Shown here: positions 15,948-24,544 of the stretch, piece after piece
Numbering within the stretch: position 1 is the stretch's first letter
Layout of the letters: each line of letters starts with the position of its first letter
Source of the DNA: Williamsia phyllosphaerae
GTDB taxonomy: Bacteria > Actinomycetota > Actinomycetes > Mycobacteriales > Mycobacteriaceae
Assembly (NCBI RefSeq): GCF_014635305.1
Contig: NZ_BMCS01000003.1
Span: forward strand, 372,001 to 436,000
Length of the DNA stretch: 64,000 bases
Direction: 5' to 3'
Notes under the pieces: model-generated
Databases searched by the model: none
The model's input: only the letters and a program-made list of their open reading frames with translations
What the model was told of the DNA's origin: nothing
Made by a program: the position numbers and the translations under genes

Positions 15948-16412
15948 ATGACTGACCAATCGGAGTCCACCGCCCGTCCCGATGCCGACTCACCGTCCGA
16001 CGATCCCGGTGGCCTGCTGCCCGACGCGCTGCAGCGCCGACGGGACAAGATCGCCGAGAAGCCCACGCTCAACCTGGTCTACCGGATCGGCGTCGGCGTC
16101 ATCGGTACCGCAGTACTCGTCGTCGGCATCATCGCGATCCCTTATCCGGGCCCCGGCTGGCTGATCGTCTTCGCCGGCCTCGGCATTCTCGCGACCGAGT
16201 TCTCCTGGGCGCACCGGCTGCTGATCTTCGCCCGCGCCAAGTACGACGCGTTCGCCGACTGGCTCAAGAAGCAGCACTGGTCGGTGCAGCTGCTCTTCGG
16301 TGTGTTCACCTTCGCGATCGTCGTCGCGACCCTGTGGCTCCTGGGCGCTCTGAAGCTCGCCGGGGGTTGGGTCGGCATCGAGTGGAGTTGGCTCCAGAGC
16401 CCCATCTTCTGA
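15948..16412 (+). CDS. PGPGW-domain membrane protein (TIGR02611 family)
   Basis: Small integral membrane protein of 154 residues with three hydrophobic segments, around residues 48-66, 68-84 and 118-138. Seen: the family motif IPYPGPGWLIVFAGLGILATE, with PGPGW, directly after the first helix, and a Ser/Asp-rich N-terminal 30 residues. The function of this family is unknown. The ATG at 15948 was chosen over the GTG at 15930, which would add six residues. It stands alone between the tRNA-Val gene and thrS. Confidence 0.85.
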   Translation: MTDQSESTARPDADSPSDDPGGLLPDALQRRRDKIAEKPTLNLVYRIGVGVIGTAVLVVGIIAIPYPGPGWLIVFAGLGILATEFSWAHRLLIFARAKYDAFADWLKKQHWSVQLLFGVFTFAIVVATLWLLGALKLAGGWVGIEWSWLQSPIF

Positions 16413-16557
16413 TCCGCGACACCCGACCGGGGTCGGCGCGCGCGGAAAGCGGTGGCCGGGGCCGATACCATCATGGGGTTGATTGCCGCGGCCGGTCGCC
16501 GCGGTGGTCGATTTTGTCTGTGATCACCGAGGTCACCACATCTGAGGAGCTGTCACC

Positions 16558-18642
16558 GTGCCCGAGAATTCCGTAGTCGCCAGTCCAGCCACGATTCGTG
16601 TGCCGGCCGGGACCACGGCGGGCACCGCGCTACGCGAGGCCGGCGCCGAGAACAAGGGGCCGGGCGCGGTCGTGGTCGTCCGTGATCCCGACGGCGCGCT
16701 GCGCGACCTCTCGTGGACCCCGGACGCCGACGTCGACGTCGAACCGGTGATCGCGGCCAGCGACGCGGGTCGCAGCGTCATCCGGCACTCGGCGGCGCAC
16801 GTGCTGGCCCAGGCCGTCCAGGAACTGTTCCCCGACGCCAAGCTCGGCATCGGGCCGCCCATCACCGACGGCTTCTACTACGACTTCGACGTGAAGGACC
16901 CGTTCACGCCGGACGATCTCGTCGCGCTCGAGAAGAAGATGAAGCAGATCATCAAGTCGGGCCAGCGGTTCTCCCGACGGGTCTACGACTCACTCGACGC
17001 GGCCAAGGCCGAACTGTCCGACGAGCCGTACAAGCTCGAACTCGTCGACGACAAGGGGTCGGCGGACGACCCCGAGGTGATGGAGGTCGGGGGCGGTGAG
17101 CTCACCGCATACGACAACCTCAATCCCCGTACCGGCGAACTGATCTGGTGCGACCTGTGTCGCGGACCGCACGTCCCGACCACCAAGTACATCGCCGCGT
17201 TCAAGATCACCCGAAGCTCCGCCGCCTACTGGCGCGGCGATCAGTCGAACGCAGGCCTGCAGCGCATCTACGGCACGGCGTGGGAGTCGACCGAGGCGCA
17301 GGACGCCTACCTCGAGTTGCTCGCCGAGGCCGAGCGCCGCGATCATCGTCGCCTCGGTGTGGAACTGGACCTGTTCAGCTTCCCCGACGAGCTCGGCTCC
17401 GGACTGCCGGTGTTCCACCCCAAGGGCGGGATCATCCGCAAGGAGCTCGAGGACTACTCGCGGGCCCGCCACTCCGCGGCCGGCTACGAGTTCGTCAACA
17501 CCCCGCACATCACCAAGGGACACCTGTTCGAGGTCTCCGGGCACTTGGACTGGTACCGGGACGGCATGTTCCCGGCGATGCACGTCGACGAGGAGTTGAA
17601 CGACGACGGGACCATCCGCAAGCCCGGCCAGGACTACTTCCTCAAGCCGATGAACTGCCCGATGCACAACCTGATCTTCCGGGCACGCGGACGCTCCTAC
17701 CGCGAACTGCCGTTGCGGCTCTTCGAGTTCGGGTCGGTCTACCGGTACGAGAAGTCCGGCGTCATCCACGGCTTGACCCGCGTCCGAGGCATGACCCAGG
17801 ACGACGCGCACATCTACTGCACCCGCGACCAGATGGCGGGGGAGCTGACCTCACTGCTCACCTTCGTCCTCGACCTGCTCAAGGACTACGGACTCGACGA
17901 CTTCTACCTCGAGTTGTCCACCCGCAACCCGGAGAAGTCGGTCGGTTCCGACGAGGTCTGGGAAGAGGCGACCGCGACGCTCGCGGCGGTCGCGGCCGAC
18001 TCGGGTCTGACGCTCGTACCCGATCCCGGGGGCGCGGCGTTCTACGGGCCGAAGATCTCGGTGCAGGTCAAAGACGCGCTGGGTCGCTACTGGCAGATGT
18101 CGACCATCCAGCTCGACTTCAACCTGCCCGACCGCTTCGAGCTCGAGTACACCGGCAACGACGGTGCCAAGCACCGACCGGTGATGATCCACCGCGCGCT
18201 GTTCGGGTCGATCGAACGCTTCTTCGGAGTGCTCACCGAGCACTACGCCGGTGCGTTCCCGGCCTGGCTGTCCCCGGTCCAGGTCGTCGGCATCCCGGTC
18301 GCCGAGGACTACGCCGCGCACCTGCAGGGCGTCGTCGAGAAGCTGCGCACCGCCGGTATCCGCGCCGAGGTGGACCACTCCGAGGACCGCATGCAGAAGA
18401 AGATCCGCAACCACACGACCGGTAAGGTCCCGTTCATGATGCTCGCCGGCGACCGCGATCTGCAGGCCGACGCCGTCAGTTTCCGCTTCCGGGACGGCAC
18501 CCAGGTCAACGGTGTGCCCTTCGACCGGGCGGTCGCCGCGGTGACCGAATGGGTGTCGGCGCGACGCAACGAGTCGCCGACCGCGGAGTTCTTCTCCCAC
18601 CTGGCCGACACCGAGACCACGAGCGGCGCCGGAGCACAGTGA
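16558..18642 (+). CDS. thrS: threonine--tRNA ligase
   Basis: Charges tRNA-Thr. Seen: N-terminal TGS domain, editing domain with HSAAHVLAQAVQELFP (HxxxH near residue 80), class II core with the zinc Cys in LKPMNCPMHN near 364, motif 2 in HGLTRVRGMTQDDAHIYC, and a C-terminal anticodon domain from about 580. 694 residues, full length. Starts with GTG at 16558 behind GAGGAG at 16542-16547. TACCAT at 16466-16471 may be its -10 box. It heads a tight rightward operon: its stop overlaps the start of the HIT gene, followed by the PIP synthase, patA and pimA genes. Confidence 0.97.
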   Translation: MPENSVVASPATIRVPAGTTAGTALREAGAENKGPGAVVVVRDPDGALRDLSWTPDADVDVEPVIAASDAGRSVIRHSAAHVLAQAVQELFPDAKLGIGPPITDGFYYDFDVKDPFTPDDLVALEKKMKQIIKSGQRFSRRVYDSLDAAKAELSDEPYKLELVDDKGSADDPEVMEVGGGELTAYDNLNPRTGELIWCDLCRGPHVPTTKYIAAFKITRSSAAYWRGDQSNAGLQRIYGTAWESTEAQDAYLELLAEAERRDHRRLGVELDLFSFPDELGSGLPVFHPKGGIIRKELEDYSRARHSAAGYEFVNTPHITKGHLFEVSGHLDWYRDGMFPAMHVDEELNDDGTIRKPGQDYFLKPMNCPMHNLIFRARGRSYRELPLRLFEFGSVYRYEKSGVIHGLTRVRGMTQDDAHIYCTRDQMAGELTSLLTFVLDLLKDYGLDDFYLELSTRNPEKSVGSDEVWEEATATLAAVAADSGLTLVPDPGGAAFYGPKISVQVKDALGRYWQMSTIQLDFNLPDRFELEYTGNDGAKHRPVMIHRALFGSIERFFGVLTEHYAGAFPAWLSPVQVVGIPVAEDYAAHLQGVVEKLRTAGIRAEVDHSEDRMQKKIRNHTTGKVPFMMLAGDRDLQADAVSFRFRDGTQVNGVPFDRAVAAVTEWVSARRNESPTAEFFSHLADTETTSGAGAQ

Positions 18643-19196
18643 CCGAGGAGCAGATCCGCGACAGCGGCGCCGGCGAACCCGACCGGCTCTCGCGGCTGTG
18701 GAGTCCGCACCGGATGTCCTACATCACCTCCGCGGTCAAGGGGTCCGACTCCGGGTCGGCGGCGTCGACCCATCCGTTCCTCGACATCCCCCGACTGTCC
18801 GACGAGGACGGTCTCGTCGTGGCGCGCGGGGAGTCGGTGTACGCAGTGCTCAACCTGTACCCCTACAACCCGGGGCACTCGATGATCGTGCCGTATCGGC
18901 AGGTCGCCGACCTGGAGGATCTGACGCCGGCGGAGAGCGCCGAGTTGATGGCCTTCACCCAGAGGCTGATCCGGGCCATCAAGACGGTGTCGCGGCCGCA
19001 CGCGTTCAACGTAGGACTGAACCTGGGGACCGCAGCGGGCGGGTCGCTCGCCGAACACCTGCATCAACACGTCGTCCCGCGGTGGGGCGGCGACGCCAAT
19101 TTCATCACGGTGATCAGCGAGACCAAGGTGATGCCGCAGTTGCTGCGCGACACCCGGGCGCTGCTCGCCGACGCGTGGACGGCACTCGGGGACTGA
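18639..19196 (+). CDS. HIT-family Ap4A phosphorylase
   Basis: Histidine-triad nucleotide hydrolase/phosphorylase of 185 residues. Seen: catalytic triad HLHQHVVPRW near residue 141, and the VYAVLNLYPYNPGHSMIVPY strand pair of HIT proteins. The M. tuberculosis homologue Rv2613c is an Ap4A phosphorylase (known, by position), so breakdown of diadenosine tetraphosphate made by aminoacyl-tRNA synthetases is likely; being translationally coupled to thrS fits that. GTG start overlaps the thrS stop by four bases; the PIP synthase gene follows after one base. Confidence 0.92.
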   Translation: MTEEQIRDSGAGEPDRLSRLWSPHRMSYITSAVKGSDSGSAASTHPFLDIPRLSDEDGLVVARGESVYAVLNLYPYNPGHSMIVPYRQVADLEDLTPAESAELMAFTQRLIRAIKTVSRPHAFNVGLNLGTAAGGSLAEHLHQHVVPRWGGDANFITVISETKVMPQLLRDTRALLADAWTALGD

Positions 19197-19197
19197 C

Positions 19198-19884
19198 ATG
19201 GCACGTTTTCTGAGCATCACCGGTCGGGCAGGGATGTCCAAGATCACCGTTCCCATCGCACGGAGCCTCCTCAAGATCGGGCTGACCCCGGACGCCATGA
19301 CGATCATCGGCACCGTGGCGTCGGTCGCGGCCGCGGTCACCCTGTTCCCGATGGGCTATCTGCTGGCCGGTGCGCTGGTCATCTGGCTGTTCGTCATGTT
19401 CGACATGATCGACGGCGCCATGGCCCGCGCCCGGGGTGGCGGAACGCGTTTCGGCGCCGTGCTCGACGCCACCTGCGACCGCATCGCCGACGGGGCCATC
19501 TTCGCCGGACTCGGCTGGTGGGCGGTCGTGCACTCCGACCACAAGATCCTGTTCATCGGGCTGATGATCTGCCTGGTGACCTCGCAGGTGATCTCCTACG
19601 CCAAGGCCAGGGCCGAGGCGAGCGGGCTCGACGGCAACGGCGGACTCATCGAGCGGCCCGAGCGGCTCATCATCATCCTGGTCGGCGCCGGACTCAGCGA
19701 ACTCGGCATGCCGTGGCTGGTCCACGTCGCGGTGTGGGCGCTCGCCGCGGGCAGCGTCGTCACCGTCGGCCAACGCATGCTGTCGATCTCCAACTCCCCG
19801 GGAGCCCGCGACCTGCTGCCGATCGAGACGAAGCCGGATCAGACCGCCACCGAGCAGACCAGCGAATCCGAGCCGCCCAGGTGA
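19198..19884 (+). CDS. pgsA: phosphatidylinositol phosphate synthase
   Basis: CDP-alcohol phosphatidyltransferase of 228 residues, expected to join CDP-diacylglycerol and inositol 1-phosphate to phosphatidylinositol phosphate, the base of PIMs, LM and LAM. Seen: the complete catalytic motif from DMIDGAMARARGG to GAVLDATCD (DxxDGxxAR...GxxxDxxxD) at residues 70-95 and five or six membrane helices. The neighbours patA and pimA, which use its product, support the inositol specificity over glycerol phosphate. The last 25 residues are a hydrophilic tail. Confidence 0.94.
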   Translation: MARFLSITGRAGMSKITVPIARSLLKIGLTPDAMTIIGTVASVAAAVTLFPMGYLLAGALVIWLFVMFDMIDGAMARARGGGTRFGAVLDATCDRIADGAIFAGLGWWAVVHSDHKILFIGLMICLVTSQVISYAKARAEASGLDGNGGLIERPERLIIILVGAGLSELGMPWLVHVAVWALAAGSVVTVGQRMLSISNSPGARDLLPIETKPDQTATEQTSESEPPR

Positions 19885-20792
19885 GTCTCGGCGGACGGGT
19901 GGCCGATTGGGGCTACGGCGCAGGGTGGTCGATGGTGCGTCGCCTCCCGGAACGGACCGCACGTCGCGCGTTCGACACCGTCGGGGCGCGCGTCGGGTCA
20001 CGCGGCGGCCCGGACCAACTGCGACGCAACCTCTCCCGAGTGTTGGGTGTCGCGCCCGACGAGGTCCCGACCGATCTGATGCGCGACGCCATGCGGTCCT
20101 ACGCCCGCTACTGGTGCGAGGCGTTCCGACTGCCCGCCATGGACTTCGCGACCGCGGCGTCGCGGGTGTACGTGGCACCGCCCGACCTCGCGAACTTCGA
20201 GACCGCCTACGCCAAGGGCAAAGGCGTGGTGTTCGCGCTGCCGCACAGCGGCAACTGGGACATGGCCGGAGTGTGGCTGGTCCAACAGACCGGACAGTTC
20301 GCGACGGTGGCCGAGCGACTCGAGCCCGAGTCGCTGTTCCGCAAGTTCGTCGCCTTCCGCGAGAGCCTGGGGTTCGAGATCTTCCCGCTCTCCGGCGGCG
20401 AACGCCCACCGTATGAGCAACTGGCGCAACGGCTCCGCGACGGCGGTGTGGTCTGCCTGCTCGGCGAACGAGACCTCGCCAAACACGGTGTCCCGGTGGA
20501 GTTCTTCGGCGAGCCGACGCGCATGCCCGCAGGCGCGGCCAAACTGGCCATCGACACCGGCGCCGCCCTGATGCCGGTCCACCACTTCTTCACCGACGGC
20601 CCGAACTCGCAGATCCTGTGCGACCCGCCGATCGACGTCTCGGTCGGTGTCGGGCCGGCCACCCAGGCCGTCGCCGACGCCTTCGCCCGCAACATCGCCG
20701 CGCACCCCCAGGACTGGCACATGCTCCAGCCGTTGTGGGAGGCGGACTGGTCCGACGAACGACGTGCCCGTCTCGGGGGTACCGGCCGATGA
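19881..20792 (+). CDS. patA: phosphatidylinositol mannoside acyltransferase PatA
   Basis: Membrane-associated LpxL/HtrB-type acyltransferase that acylates the C6 position of the mannose added by PimA. Seen: catalytic HSGNWD (HX4D) near residue 118, LLGERDLAKHGVPVEFFG in the second conserved block, and an amphipathic N-terminal part but no clear signal peptide. 303 residues. Starts with GTG at 19881, overlapping the PIP synthase stop; its own stop overlaps the pimA start. Genes upstream and downstream supply its substrates in pathway order. Confidence 0.93.
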   Translation: MSLGGRVADWGYGAGWSMVRRLPERTARRAFDTVGARVGSRGGPDQLRRNLSRVLGVAPDEVPTDLMRDAMRSYARYWCEAFRLPAMDFATAASRVYVAPPDLANFETAYAKGKGVVFALPHSGNWDMAGVWLVQQTGQFATVAERLEPESLFRKFVAFRESLGFEIFPLSGGERPPYEQLAQRLRDGGVVCLLGERDLAKHGVPVEFFGEPTRMPAGAAKLAIDTGAALMPVHHFFTDGPNSQILCDPPIDVSVGVGPATQAVADAFARNIAAHPQDWHMLQPLWEADWSDERRARLGGTGR

Positions 20793-21913
20793 GGATCGGG
20801 ATGATCTGCCCCTACTCGTTCGACACCCCGGGCGGGGTCCAGGCGCACGTCGTCGAACTCGCCCAGGTGTTCATCGAACGCGGGCACACGGTGAGCGTCC
20901 TCGCGCCCGCGAGCGACGACACGACGCTGCCGGACTACGTCGTGTCGGTGGGCCCGGCGTTGGCCGTCCCCTACAACGGGTCGATCTCCCGGGTGAACTT
21001 CGGACCCAAGGCCTACGCCCGTACCCGGGAGTGGTTGCGCGACGGGGAGTTCGATGTCCTGCACGTACACGAACCGAACGCCCCGAGCATCTCGATGCTG
21101 TCGTTGATGGTGGCCCAGGGGCCCATCGTGGCCACCTTCCACACGTCGACGACGAAATCATGGTGGCTGAGCACCTTCCAGGGCATCCTGCGGCCGTACC
21201 ACGAACGGATCGTCGGCAAGATCGCCGTCTCCGAGCTCGCCCGCCGCTGGCAGATGGAGTCGCTGGGGTCGGACGCGGTCGAGATCCCCAACGGCATCCA
21301 CGTGTCCGCCTTCGCCGAGGCGACCCCGCTCGAGGGGTTCCCACGCGACGGGCGGACGGTGCTGTTCCTCGGCCGATACGACGAGCCCCGCAAGGGCATC
21401 GACGTGTTGATGCGCGCACTACCTGCGATCGTCGCGCGGTTCCCCGACATCACCGTCCTCGTCGTCGGCGGCGGCAACGAGTGGGCGCTGCGACGACGCG
21501 CGGGCACGCTCGCCGATCACCTGGTCATCCTCGGTCAGGTCGACGACGCGATGAAGGCGCGCGCGCTGGCGTCGGCCGACGTGTACTGCGCGCCCAACCT
21601 CGGTGGCGAGAGCTTCGGGATCGTGCTGGTGGAGGCCATGGCCGCGGGGGCTGCCATCGTCGCCAGCGAACTCGACGCATTTCGTCGTGTCCTCGACGAC
21701 GGCCGGTCGGGACGTCTGGTCACCACCGGCAACGGGCAGGCTCTCGCGGCGGGCGTCATCGACCTCCTCTCCGACGACGCCGCCCGCTCCGAGCTCACCG
21801 CCCGGGCGTTCGAACGCGCCCAGCGCTTCGACTGGTCGCGCATCGCCGACCAGATCCTGCAGGTCTACGAGACCGTCACCGTGGGCGCGGACCCGGTGTT
21901 CGTGAGCGACTGA
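20789..21913 (+). CDS. pimA: phosphatidylinositol alpha-mannosyltransferase PimA
   Basis: GT4 GT-B glycosyltransferase; transfers mannose from GDP-mannose to the 2-position of inositol in PI, the first step of PIM synthesis at the cytoplasmic membrane face. Seen: N-terminal ICPYSFDTPGGVQAHVVELA glycine-rich loop, LGRYDEPRKGIDVLM phosphate-binding segment near 190-205, and the EX7E-type ESFGIVLVEAMAAG near 273-286. 374 residues. ATG at 20789 overlaps the patA stop. Last gene of the thrS-led run before a 65-base gap. Confidence 0.95.
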   Translation: MRIGMICPYSFDTPGGVQAHVVELAQVFIERGHTVSVLAPASDDTTLPDYVVSVGPALAVPYNGSISRVNFGPKAYARTREWLRDGEFDVLHVHEPNAPSISMLSLMVAQGPIVATFHTSTTKSWWLSTFQGILRPYHERIVGKIAVSELARRWQMESLGSDAVEIPNGIHVSAFAEATPLEGFPRDGRTVLFLGRYDEPRKGIDVLMRALPAIVARFPDITVLVVGGGNEWALRRRAGTLADHLVILGQVDDAMKARALASADVYCAPNLGGESFGIVLVEAMAAGAAIVASELDAFRRVLDDGRSGRLVTTGNGQALAAGVIDLLSDDAARSELTARAFERAQRFDWSRIADQILQVYETVTVGADPVFVSD

Positions 21914-21978
21914 CCTCGTACACCGACTTCTGCGCGACCTGATCGAAGAACCGACGAGACCGGCCAAGGGAAGAGAAG

Positions 21979-22479
21979 ATGACTGTTTCGGCCTTGACGA
22001 TCCTCATCATCGGCATCGTCGTCCTGGTGGCGGTGATCGTCCTCGGATGGATGTACAAGACCGCGAACCGACTCGACCGACTGCACGTCCGCGTCGACCT
22101 GGCCTGGCAGTCCCTCGACGCCGCGCTGGCGCGTCGCGCCGTGGTGGCCCGGACGATCGGTTCCGGACTCGGCGCCGACGGGCGAGAACTGATCAGCGCG
22201 GCCGACCGTGCCGAACGGGCCGACCGGACCGCCCGGGAGTCCGCGGAGAACCAGGTGTCGTCACATCTCGCGCAGGTCGACACCTCCACGTTGCGCGCAC
22301 AGGTGGTCGCCGAGCTCGCCGACGCCGACGCCCGGGTGATGATCTCGCGACGCTTCTACAACGACGCGGTGCGTGACACCCTCGCGCTGCGCGGCCGTCG
22401 CCCGGTGCGGTGGCTGCAGCTCGGCGGGACCGCGGAGATGCCGCGATACCTGGAGATCGTCGAACGCGTTGTGATCTGA
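21979..22479 (+). CDS. small LemA-like membrane protein
   Basis: 166 residues: one N-terminal membrane helix (VSALTILIIGIVVLVAVIVL, residues 3-22) followed by a charged, all-alpha part. KTANRLDRLHVRVDLAWQSL closely recalls the N-terminal helix of LemA proteins. A long helix rich in Ala, Glu and Arg (residues 70-115) may form a coiled coil. Function unknown. In mycobacteria the gene after pimA (Rv2609c) is annotated as a membrane protein with a MutT/Nudix part (memory); no Nudix box is present here. It ends 186 bases before pdxS. Confidence 0.8.
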   Translation: MTVSALTILIIGIVVLVAVIVLGWMYKTANRLDRLHVRVDLAWQSLDAALARRAVVARTIGSGLGADGRELISAADRAERADRTARESAENQVSSHLAQVDTSTLRAQVVAELADADARVMISRRFYNDAVRDTLALRGRRPVRWLQLGGTAEMPRYLEIVERVVI

Positions 22480-22557
22480 GTCATCCCGGGGAGAACCCGC
22501 GTTGGGAGACCTCATCGAACGACGCGGCCCTGCGCAGGTCAGCCGTTGCCGGGGGCC

Positions 22558-22563
22558 TAGAAT
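22558..22563 (+). promoter_or_regulatory. possible pdxS -10 box
   Basis: TAGAAT fits a strong TANNNT -10 box about 100 bases before the pdxS start; no matching -35 is obvious. The 186-base space before pdxS otherwise shows nothing I can name. Confidence 0.4.
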
Positions 22564-22665
22564 CGAGGCGACACCCGGTGTTGTCCGGCCACGCAGCGGT
22601 CGAACATCGGAGAACACGGCAAGTAGATCGTCGCGCCTGTGGGCGTGCGTCAGGAGAACATGACA

Positions 22666-23583
22666 ATGAGCAACAGCCTCGAGAACGAGACCTCCCAGCC
22701 GACCGGTCCGGGCACAGCCCGGGTCAAGCGTGGCATGGCGGAGATGCTCAAGGGTGGCGTGATCATGGACGTGGTCACCGCCGAACAGGCCAAGATCGCC
22801 GAGGACGCGGGTGCGGTCGCGGTGATGGCGCTCGAGCGGGTCCCCGCCGACATCCGCGCCGAGGGCGGCGTGTCGCGGATGAGCGATCCCGACATGATCG
22901 ACTCGATCATCGCGTCCGTCTCGATCCCGGTCATGGCGAAAGCTCGCATCGGCCACTTCGTCGAGGCGCAGATCATCCAGAGCCTGGGCGTCGACTACAT
23001 CGACGAGTCCGAAGTCCTCACCCCCGCCGACTACAGCCACCACATCGACAAGTGGAAGTTCACCGTGCCGTTCGTGTGCGGAGCCACCAACCTGGGCGAG
23101 GCGCTGCGGCGTATCTCCGAGGGGGCGGCGATGATCCGCTCCAAGGGTGAGGCCGGCACCGGCGACGTCTCCAACGCCACCACCCACATGCGGACCATCG
23201 GCGGGGAGATCCGTCGACTCACGTCGCTCTCGCCCGACGAGCTCTACGTCGCGGCCAAGGAACTGCAGGCGCCGTACGACCTCGTCGTCGAGGTGGCTCG
23301 ACTCGGCCGCCTGCCCGTCACCCTGTTCACCGCAGGCGGCATCGCCACCCCGGCCGACGCGGCGATGATGATGCAGCTCGGAGCGGACGGCGTGTTCGTC
23401 GGCTCGGGCATCTTCAAGTCCGGCAACCCGGCCGAGCGCGCCGTCGCGATCGTGCAGGCCACCACCTTCCACGACGACCCCGACGTGCTGGCCAAGGTGT
23501 CGCGCGGTCTCGGCGAGGCCATGGTCGGCATCAACGTCGAACAGCTCCCGGTGGATCACCGCCTGTCCGAGCGCGGCTGGTAA
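22666..23583 (+). CDS. pdxS: pyridoxal 5'-phosphate synthase subunit PdxS
   Basis: Barrel subunit of DXP-independent vitamin B6 synthesis; makes PLP from ribose 5-phosphate, glyceraldehyde 3-phosphate and ammonia supplied by PdxT. Seen: RGMAEMLKGGVIMDVVTAEQ near the N-terminus, EDAGAVAVMALERVPAD, VMAKARIGHFVEAQ with the lysine that binds the sugar, and the C-terminal GADGVFVGSGIFKSGNPAERA phosphate site. ATG at 22666 is chosen because AGGAG at 22652-22656 is nine bases away; the ATG at 22660 is too close. 305 residues. pdxT lies 1.8 kb downstream, with two genes between. Confidence 0.95.
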   Translation: MSNSLENETSQPTGPGTARVKRGMAEMLKGGVIMDVVTAEQAKIAEDAGAVAVMALERVPADIRAEGGVSRMSDPDMIDSIIASVSIPVMAKARIGHFVEAQIIQSLGVDYIDESEVLTPADYSHHIDKWKFTVPFVCGATNLGEALRRISEGAAMIRSKGEAGTGDVSNATTHMRTIGGEIRRLTSLSPDELYVAAKELQAPYDLVVEVARLGRLPVTLFTAGGIATPADAAMMMQLGADGVFVGSGIFKSGNPAERAVAIVQATTFHDDPDVLAKVSRGLGEAMVGINVEQLPVDHRLSERGW

Positions 23584-23658
23584 CGGCGACATGGGGCGGG
23601 GGCCTGTGAACGTGCGTGTGATCTCGACGGTCGTCTCCGATCGGACGGGGAAGCGGCG

Positions 23659-24441
23659 ATGACCGGCGAACCGTCGGCGACGGTGCGCAACGCGTCGACC
23701 TCGGGGACACACGATTTCGTCGGCCGACAGATCGCTTGGGCCGCGGTCAGCGATCGGGGCCTGGTACGTGAGGCCAACGAGGACGCCGCCCTGGTGACGA
23801 ACCTGTCGTATCTGCTCGCCGACGGCATGGGCGGGCACGACGCGGGCGAGATCGCCAGCGAGGCAGCGCTGCACGCCCTCGGTGCGGTGCATCCCACCGA
23901 CCGGTCGAGCACAAGAGCGGCGGTGCTCGACGCCCTCGTCACCGCCCGCCGCGACATCGAGGACATCGATTCCAGCCACGGCCGTCGTGCCGGCACCACG
24001 GTGAGCGGCGCGCTGCTGGTGACCTTCGACGACCAACCCCACTGGTTGGTCCTCAACATCGGCGACTCGCGCACCTACCGCTGGTCGGAGTCGGAGATCG
24101 AACAGGTCACCACCGACCACTCGCAGGTCCAGGAGCTGATCGACGCCGGCCACCTGACCCCCGAGGCGGCCCGTGTCGACCCGCGGCGCAACGTGATCAC
24201 CCGCGCGCTGGGCGCCGGGATGGACGCCGACGCCGACTTCTTCACCTTCCCGGTCGTCTCCGGCGACGTGGTCCTGGTGTGCTCGGACGGCCTCACCGGC
24301 GAGCTCCCGGACGCCGAGATCGCGCAGATCATCGCCGACACCACGCCGGACGCGGGCGCGATCGCGGCCGAGCTCGTCTCGGCGGCGTTGTCGCTGGGCG
24401 CGCGGGACAACGTGACCGTCGTCGTCGCCGTCGTGCACTGA
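23659..24441 (+). CDS. PP2C-family serine/threonine protein phosphatase
   Basis: Metal-dependent phosphatase of 260 residues with all PP2C motifs: DRGLVREANEDAAL, LADGMGGHDAGEIAS (metal-binding DGMGG), GTTVSGALL, LNIGDSRTYRW, SDGLTGEL and the final GARDNVTVVV. No membrane segment, unlike the PstP type, so it is a soluble enzyme. No kinase gene lies in this window. A 23-codon open frame (23591-23662) ends in an ATGA overlap with its ATG and may couple its translation. It sits between pdxS and tesB, a place where mycobacteria have no gene (memory). Confidence 0.92.
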   Translation: MTGEPSATVRNASTSGTHDFVGRQIAWAAVSDRGLVREANEDAALVTNLSYLLADGMGGHDAGEIASEAALHALGAVHPTDRSSTRAAVLDALVTARRDIEDIDSSHGRRAGTTVSGALLVTFDDQPHWLVLNIGDSRTYRWSESEIEQVTTDHSQVQELIDAGHLTPEAARVDPRRNVITRALGAGMDADADFFTFPVVSGDVVLVCSDGLTGELPDAEIAQIIADTTPDAGAIAAELVSAALSLGARDNVTVVVAVVH

Positions 24442-24544
24442 GATCGGGTATGGCGGACATCACCGCATCCGTCGGGTGACACACTGGGCCGTTGAAAAGC
24501 CACGTGACCATCCGCGTGCGCGTGCATGAGGAGGAGTCACACCC

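Noticed and set aside
16413..16557. tRNA-sensing leader before thrS
   Set aside because: No T-box core or specifier loop; only a weak -10 box and a normal GAGGAG site were seen.
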